From contig NC_058162.1 in the NCBI RefSeq assembly GCF_020080835.1, positions 4,479,323 to 4,543,322 on the forward strand: a stretch of DNA of 64,000 nt, given 5' to 3'. Of the stretch, positions 57,783-64,000 are shown one piece after another; within the stretch, counting starts at the first letter, position 1; each line of letters begins with the position of its first letter. The notes under the pieces are model-generated. The model was not told the origin of the DNA, did not search any database, and saw only the letters and a program-made list of their open reading frames with translations. A program made the translations under genes and the position numbers. This DNA comes from Cotesia glomerata. Lineage: Eukaryota > Arthropoda > Insecta > Hymenoptera > Braconidae.

Positions 57783-58351
57783 GGGAAGGACGGGCAAAAC
57801 GGATATGTTAATTTGAAAATGAAATAACAAATATATATTACAATCATATCCATTCTTAACTTTGGCTAATAATTTTTGGGTAATTGAAGTTTATAATTAA
57901 GTAAAATAAAAATAATAACAAAGAAATTCTTCTTCGAAATTAAAAAAAAAAAAAAGTCAACATTATCCGTTTTGCCCTACCAGGGCGGGCAAAATGAATA
58001 CTCAGGTCGCGTAAAACGAATACTGATTGGAAAATACATTTCAATCAAAACAATCGTCGCAAAAATATCAACCGCGTCCTGAATATGAAGAAAAAAATCA
58101 AATCTGCATCGTCCTTAACAACATTAAACTAAGTATTGTATACTTACGATTTAAAATTTTATTTTTTTCCTAAATTTCAATATTTATAAAAAATTCCCAC
58201 AAGTATGCAAAACCAATGCTTTATCGATAACGGTAAGTGTAGTTACATAATAGATTGATAGATTGCTGTCTAAAATGTTTCTATCGACCGACCAGCGATT
58301 TAAAACGATTATTCATTTTACCCGCCCTCTCCGTCTTGCCCGTCCGTCCCC
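57783..58351. mobile_element. Inverted-repeat element with AGGGGAAGGACGGGCAAAAC ends
   Basis: The right end is the imperfect complement ('cttgcccgtccgtcccct'); an inner 'gttttgcccta' / 'agggcgggcaaaatgaa' pair suggests internal foldback. AATATTT flanks both sides, a 7-bp match. Non-coding. Confidence 0.75.
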
Positions 58352-58857
58352 TAATATTTTGAACTGAAAGTGATTTTTAAAAATTTTTTAATTAATTAGA
58401 ATTTAATGAAAATTTATTTGATCGTTATTCTTATTGCATATAATTTAATATATTTAAAAATAATTTAGGGTGTCAATATTTAGACCCCCGTCAATAATTG
58501 GGGCTTTTACCTTAGTTGCTAATATTTAAAAAATCATTTATTAGAGACCACTTTTCCGTCCTTAACAAATATTTCTTAGCATTTAAAGATTTCTTAATAT
58601 TTAATTAATGAATATCAGATTTATTAAACGCCTAATTGATAAAAAATTTCATTTATTAATAGAAAATACTTGAATATAAATATTTTTAATAAAAAATATT
58701 TGAAGTTAAGACCTAAAAGTTATAAGAAATGCAGCAATACGAAAAAAAAAAAAAAATCAGGTATAAAAATTATATGCAGTTACTGCGTATTAAAATTGGG
58801 CAGCCGTGCGTCTTTATGTTAAAATTAAAAGCAATTATTTTTCCTAGGATCATTTTC

Positions 58858-59540
58858 ATTTGAAATATTTGTAATTTGATATGTAAGGTTATATTTATTG
58901 ATAAATAAATAAATTTATTATGAATTCATGTAGAAATTCCATCAATCGACAAATTAAAAATCATAAATAAATATTTTTTTACGATTTTTATAAAAAAGCA
59001 AATTACAAATTTTGATAAAAGTAATTACAATTTGATGATAAAAATTTTTAAAAGTAATAAGCTTTATTATCAAATCAAAAGTTACTAAATAGAATGGAAA
59101 ATTTTTTTTTAATTATTGAATTAAAACTCAACAGCATTTTCATAAGTCATTTTTATAAACATTATTGAATAATTTTTTTATAGAAATTTTTAAAATATAT
59201 TAATATAAAATAACCTGAATTATTCACTTTTACACGATAATTTCACGATCAATAATATTTTGTAATTTTATCAATATTTATGAGTGACACTTACGCTTCA
59301 TTTAGTTACAATGTATAAGATTATAATTATTGATTGAAAAATAGTTATTAATCCTTTTACATATTATTATTATCAATTTTATAAAAAATGAGCCTGGTTA
59401 ATATGCAGAATAGTAAAAATTACTATTTTCTTTTCTCTGAGTAGTAATTTATTAGGACAACTTTTGGAAAAAATGAAACCCTGAATTTTTTTAAGCTTAA
59501 GCATATTTCTTCCGTAAAACAATATTTTCTTATTCTAATT
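58858..59540 (-). repeat. Right arm of the ~9-kb inverted duplication
   Basis: Inverse of 52762-53400, with many substitutions and small gaps. It is directly followed by a CACTGATAGAAGG-family MITE (59545-60172), as the left arm is preceded by one (51065-52759). Confidence 0.85.
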
Positions 59541-59544
59541 GACA

Positions 59545-60172
59545 TACTGAAAGAAAGATTTGTTTATAATTAAAAATAGTTGTTAATATTTAACAAATCA
59601 TTTATTAGAGACCACTTTTTAGTCCTTAACAAATATTTCTTAGTATTTAAATAGATTTATTAATATTTAATTAATGAATATCAGATTTATTAAAATACAA
59701 ACAAATCATTTTAAATACTAAGAAATATTTGTTTAAGGGAGGGTTTAAGGGGGTAAGGGTTTCAGCGTAAAAAAACACTTTTTTGCGATTTTTTTTTCTC
59801 AAATATGGATTGAGTAATTTTATTCGAACCTTTTGTACATTATTGAGCATAGTTTTGACAATGTTGTGTAAATTTTTCATGCAGAAATATTTAAGCATAA
59901 GGGGAAAAAAAATAATTTGCGGTGTTCACTATAATTCGACCCGAAATTATCTGAAAATGAAAAACCATGAAAATTTAGTCAAATTATAATCAAATCTTTC
60001 TCCCAACGTTCTCTGACAATTTTTTTTTATTTAAAAATTTTTAGCAGCCATCTAAAGTGTGAACCGTTATTTTCCACGAAAATTAGTTAATATACTAAAA
60101 CGTGGTCTCTAATAAATGATTTGTTAATTATTAACAAATATTTTTTGATACAAATAAATTCTTCAATCAGTG
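59545..60172. mobile_element. CACTGATAGAAGG-family MITE with an internal insertion
   Basis: Ends TACTGAAAGAAAGATTTG and 'aaattcttcaatcagtg'. The middle (about 59740-60090) contains unrelated sequence with 'gggtttaagggggtaagggt'. It is the mirror partner of 51065-52759. Confidence 0.75.
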
Positions 60173-63100
60173 TAAATAATTTTGAAGAATTTCATCTTCT
60201 TGATTTAAGTAGAAAAATTCTTAAGCTAAGAAAAAATTTTAATTAATTCAATAATTTTTCGTCTTGATTCAATACAATGAAACTCTTAAAAATTATTTTC
60301 TTGGTTCAAAAATTTTTCTCTTTAATTAAGTTAATTTTTTTTCAGTTTATTTTTCGAAAAATTTATAATTATTAATTTTTTAGAAAAACTAACAATTAAT
60401 TAAAAATAATAATTTTTATAAATTATAATTAATTAGAAAATTAATAATTAATTTTGGTAATATCGTTAATTTATAAATTTTAAGAATAATAAGTAATATT
60501 TTTTTTTAATTACTAATTTTATTAAAAAAAAAAGACGTTTTATTATTTATAAGCATTAATTTTTATCTAATTGTTAATTTGTCAAAGCAATTAGTATTAT
60601 TCTTAATCGTTAATGTTTAAAAAATAATAAGTATTTTTCTTCATTTATTTATAACATAATTTTTTTTTAAATTAAATAAAATTTTTTTCTCAAAATTAGA
60701 TTTTAATGTATGTATTGATAATTAATAATTGTGTAAGTAACTTTTGAATCGATCGAAACTTACTTGACAAGTAATTATCGATACTAATTAAATATTCAAA
60801 GTGTTAATTTGATGATTTGGTAATTCTAGTTATTCTCGCTAAAATTTAAATCAATCAAAAAAATAATAAATAATAATCTTTTACAATGTAGTGAAACAAG
60901 AGGTTAATTTGTGAAATTATTTGTAATGAAATCTGGTAAGTAAGATATCAAGTTGTGCGTGTTCCAGCCTTTATTACATATTACATATTGTATTATAAGT
61001 ATTATATATAACAGTGTAATATAACACGAGTACTTATACTACTGGATTTGACTATCTTTATGCTCGGTACACTCTTGATCAGCTTGAGGATTGTTGTTAC
61101 TGAGAAAGAAGGTCATATAAGATTGAGCGACGGTTATCTGATAGTGAAAGTTCTGAATTTATGCTTTTTTGCTGAGGTCAAAGTGAGTTTTATTTATTAA
61201 AAAACAACTCTTTTTTTTCAAATGATTTTTAAAGTTAAAAACAATATTACACTGAAAAAAAAAATTCTTAACTGGAAGGTAAATTTTCTTAGCTTAAGAA
61301 AATATTAAAGAAGACTTAAAATTTCTTAAATGAAGTCAAAGTTTTTTGAGCCAAGAAAATTTTATTACGTCCATATTTTTAGACATAAAAATTATTGAAA
61401 TTTATTTATTTTAAGCATAATAAAATATCGTATTATTCAAAAACGATAAAAAATGTTAATTTAATACCACAACTAACAATTTCTTCTTGCTCCAAAATAA
61501 CTTTTGTCTTCCATAAAATTTTCTTGGTGCAAAAAGTTTTTTTTTCTGTAGTTTTTCGGTTCCATTGCTCATTATCTAACTGTTTAATGCTAAGGTTAGG
61601 AACAAGGTTCTGACTATTGTATTTCATAATTATTATAGATTTTCTGTTCAAGTTGATAGTTTATATTCTTTCGCGTTCATGGGAAAAGTCTTTGCCACGT
61701 AAGCCATTACAATATCCGGTCAATTAAAGTTGTCGGTTAATAATCCTTTTTTTTACACTCTACGCAACTAACGAAGATATAATTATGTACCGAGTATAAA
61801 CACTGCGATTCTAGTTTTACTGAATAGAATTTAACATTAGATTAACTTAATAATATACGACAAATATAATGTAATGTTTGATATACTTAATCATATAGCA
61901 AGATCATTAGATGAAGTAATAATCGTTTAAACATTAAAATCATTTATAAACTCACTTTCGCTGGATGATTGACCGTGAAATTACTTTGTTACCAAACAAA
62001 GTAATTCAAATTATAATATTTTTATATTCTTCATGTACTTTTTTTATAATTGATATTCTTCTTTGAAAATTTTTTCACAAATAGAAAAAAAAATTCCTTC
62101 ATATCAGACTTTTAAACGAAATTAATCTTCACAATTTTTGAAACCTGAAAAATGAAACTTATTAAAAAAAAATCAAATTTTAATATTTAATTATCCATTC
62201 TAAAAAAATCGTTTTTACTTTTTCAATCTTTGTCTTTAAAAACTGTACCACTTTTTTTTCGTAATCAAATATCAAATGATTGCATTATTCAGAATTAATT
62301 ATTAGAAAATCTATATTTAGTAACTTCCTTCTTTGTTCTTGTATCAATTTGAAGAACAACTTGATAATAAAACAACCTCCTTGTTATTTTCCAAACTCGA
62401 GTGCAAATCGTGCAATGAATAACTTAAAAAATAAAATTTATTCATATCTTAAATGTCCTTCCGGTTCCTTACAAGGATTTATAAATCCAACTTTCTCATG
62501 AATAATTCTAACATAGTTACATAATTATGATCTTCGAATTAATCATTCACGCATTTGTAACGGTCTATAATTAAATAAAAAATATAAAAAACAAACAATA
62601 CTTTCTCTAATTAAGATATTAAATTTGTACATCGAGTACCGCGCGTAAAAGAACTTATCAAACACTTGTCAGCAGAACAAAGAAGAAATCCATTAAAAGT
62701 TGATGTTTGAGTTATTTATAACTTTTTAAAATTTTTATTTTCTTCGAATTTTATTTCCTTGAAATTTTATTTATTTATTTATTTTAACGCCAATCAATTT
62801 AGATATTCTTCAAATTATAAATTATAAATTAAAAATTTATAAATTTTTTTAAGCCCTAAAAATTCTAACTCGAAAATTGCACAAAATTTTGTAAAAAATA
62901 AGCAAAATTTTCTGGTCATAAATAATTCACCAACAATTACAATTTCCCCGAATAAAATTTATAACCTAAAGCAGTAATTAATAAAATCTCTTGTATGACA
63001 GTGTAATTCCCGATTTAGAGCTGTGATTATAAATCATTTAGTACTGCAATCCGGCAACAATTACACCTATCTGTTCTGTATCATACGCAATGACCTTTCT

Positions 63101-63387
63101 AGATCATTACACATTTTAAATTATTTAATACTGAATGTGTAACACCTACATAACTAAATGATATTGTGCTCCGTAAAATAAATACACACATATAATAAAA
63201 TAAAGTATGTTTATACAGTAAGAACTACTTTCACATTAAGTTGCGAAATGATTGTTATCATTGAAGAAATAAATAAAATAATCCTTTTGTTTTTCAAAAT
63301 AATTATTTATTAAATTAAATAATTAATTTAGCTTGTTAATTATTACATCAATTTAGATATCATCAGATGAGTCATGGGCTTTAATAT
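60173..63387. other. Intergenic AT-rich DNA between the yellow-e- and yellow-g-like genes
   Basis: No coding sequence recognised. A MITE of the CACTGARAAAAAA family lies at 61250-61551 ('cactgaaaaaaaaaattctt' to 'gtttttttttctgta'). The rest is unremarkable. Confidence 0.4.
61250..61551. mobile_element. MITE, CACTGARAAAAAA family
   Basis: Typical left end, inverted words 'attttcttagcttaagaaaa' and 'aaaattttcttggtgcaaaa', and an eroded right end. Confidence 0.7.
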
Positions 63388-64000
63388 TTACAGAATATTG
63401 AAGGTGTGTTCAACACCACAACCAACTTTGCCTTGGATGAAATCTGGAAAATTTGATTCAAGAACTCTGATCCTTTCTGAGTTGTAATCAGGAGCGACGT
63501 GAGTTGCAAACATTGCGTCGTCGCCGGAATAAACTTTAATGATATTTTCATCTGTAAACATGTAGCTGGTATCCCACCGATAGACATCAGGTTGACCTTC
63601 ATAGCGGAAAAACATTGCGGTTCCATTGTCAGATCCTAGGACGACAATCTTGTCCTTTTTCTGACCAACGACGTGAAATTTCACCGAACTCTCGACATTT
63701 TGAAGAGATTTGGTGCTGACGGCGTAGATATTTACGTCACTGAGATAAGTGAAGATGATACATGTAGTTCCATCAGCTCGGTGGATCAAAATCGGCGTCA
63801 TCACATCGCGTTTTGGAATTTTCTCCAATACTTGTGGAGGCAAACTGACTTTGTGACTTTGTCCGGTTGTTACGTCATGAACTAAAATGGCTCCGGATTC
63901 CGCGTCTGTTATGTAAATGTAGATATGACCATTTTCGGCGTAGTCTGCTAGGAGGTACTGGAGACGGGAAGTTTCTGTTGTCAAACGGCTCAGGTCGATT
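63388..64000 (-). CDS. Yellow-family protein, yellow-g/g2-like (last exon, partial)
   Basis: The frame is open from the window end to the TAA at 63388-63390, giving about 203 C-terminal residues: the stretch IDLSRLTTETSRLQYLLADY, ending at residues around VGCGVEHTFNIL. Diagnostic pieces are LQYLLADY, YITDAESGAILVHDV, VLGSDNGTAMFFR, VYRWDTSYMF, ATHVAPDY and VLESNFPDFIQGKVGCG. The SDNGT-MFFR and ESNF-DFI-VGC patterns are those I associate with yellow-g and yellow-g2, which work in eggshell formation in flies. Upstream exons and the signal peptide are outside the window. Same strand as the other three yellow genes. Confidence 0.85.
   Translation of the reverse strand, partial: IDLSRLTTETSRLQYLLADYAENGHIYIYITDAESGAILVHDVTTGQSHKVSLPPQVLEKIPKRDVMTPILIHRADGTTCIIFTYLSDVNIYAVSTKSLQNVESSVKFHVVGQKKDKIVVLGSDNGTAMFFRYEGQPDVYRWDTSYMFTDENIIKVYSGDDAMFATHVAPDYNSERIRVLESNFPDFIQGKVGCGVEHTFNIL

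Larger units (their letters stand above)
56840..58512. mobile_element. AGGTAAAAGCCCC-family element, large copy (1.67 kb)
   Basis: Ends AGGTAAAAGCCCCAATTATTGA and TCAATAATTGGGGCTTTTACCT, with TA on both sides (56838-56839, 58513-58514). It holds a GAGCTC-box element (56892-57757) and a further inverted-repeat element (57783-58351). No transposase. Confidence 0.85.
56806..58650. mobile_element. CACTGATAGAAGG-family MITE remnant, split by a 1.67-kb element
   Basis: Left piece 'tactgacagaaagatttg' (56806-56839) and continuation 'atttattagagaccact' (58515-58600) belong to this family. The right end is not recognisable, apparently lost. Confidence 0.65.

Noticed and set aside
59671..59989. Overlapping short frames on both strands
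   Set aside because: They lie inside a MITE insertion and are compositional.
62280..62501. 73-codon plus-strand frame near a GC-richer spot
   Set aside because: No recognisable domain, splice sites or upstream signals.
1..64000. Polydnavirus or other integrated viral genes
   Set aside because: No viral protein family was recognisable in any frame; a wasp origin alone is no evidence for it.

Overview
The window is strongly AT-rich animal nuclear DNA with small spliced genes, GT-AG introns and a dense load of short, often palindromic DNA transposons. The gene content (a yellow/major royal jelly protein cluster with an MRJP-like member) points to a hymenopteran insect, most likely a parasitoid wasp. 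The order is well supported by the gene families; the species is not determined.

Layout. 1-13.7 kb: two paralogous small four-membrane-span proteins on the minus strand. The first (165-702) runs off the left edge; the second (9436-13702) is complete. Between and inside them lie tandem and dispersed repeats and, in an intron, a tRNA-Leu-derived SINE with perfect target duplications. 13.9-15.1 kb: the gutted shell of a DNA transposon that still carries a SAP-domain exon at one end and a THAP-finger exon at the other. 16.3-16.9 kb: a two-frame (frameshifted) unknown ORF. 17.3-17.8 kb: two copies of a 195-bp MITE head to head. 18.1-20.9 kb, plus strand: a four-exon gene encoding a membrane protein with an approximately 740-residue tail, apparently a distant relative of the two small membrane proteins. 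22.6-64 kb: four yellow/MRJP-family genes, all on the minus strand: a yellow-h-like gene (22661-28696), an MRJP-like or yellow-e3-type gene (38106-41043), a yellow-e-like gene with an 8-kb first intron (42847-55970), and the last exon of a yellow-g/g2-like gene (63388 to the window end). A possible orphan coding exon lies at 32165-32318.

The yellow genes should encode secreted proteins: three have signal peptides that became visible only after placing tiny first exons. Such clusters are conserved in insects and act in cuticle, eggshell and, in bees, royal jelly biology. The repeat landscape is layered. Several insertions can be dated relative to one another, and three have an empty site in a sibling repeat copy within this same window, which fixes their target duplications (TA, TA, and 8 bp). 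A roughly 9-kb inverted duplication surrounds the first exon and putative promoter of the yellow-e-like gene. Two copies of one long repeat end a few bases from exons of adjacent yellow genes, one of them apparently supplying the branch-point region of an intron.

All exon models were made by eye from splice signals, phase continuity and family resemblance; no alignment or search was run.
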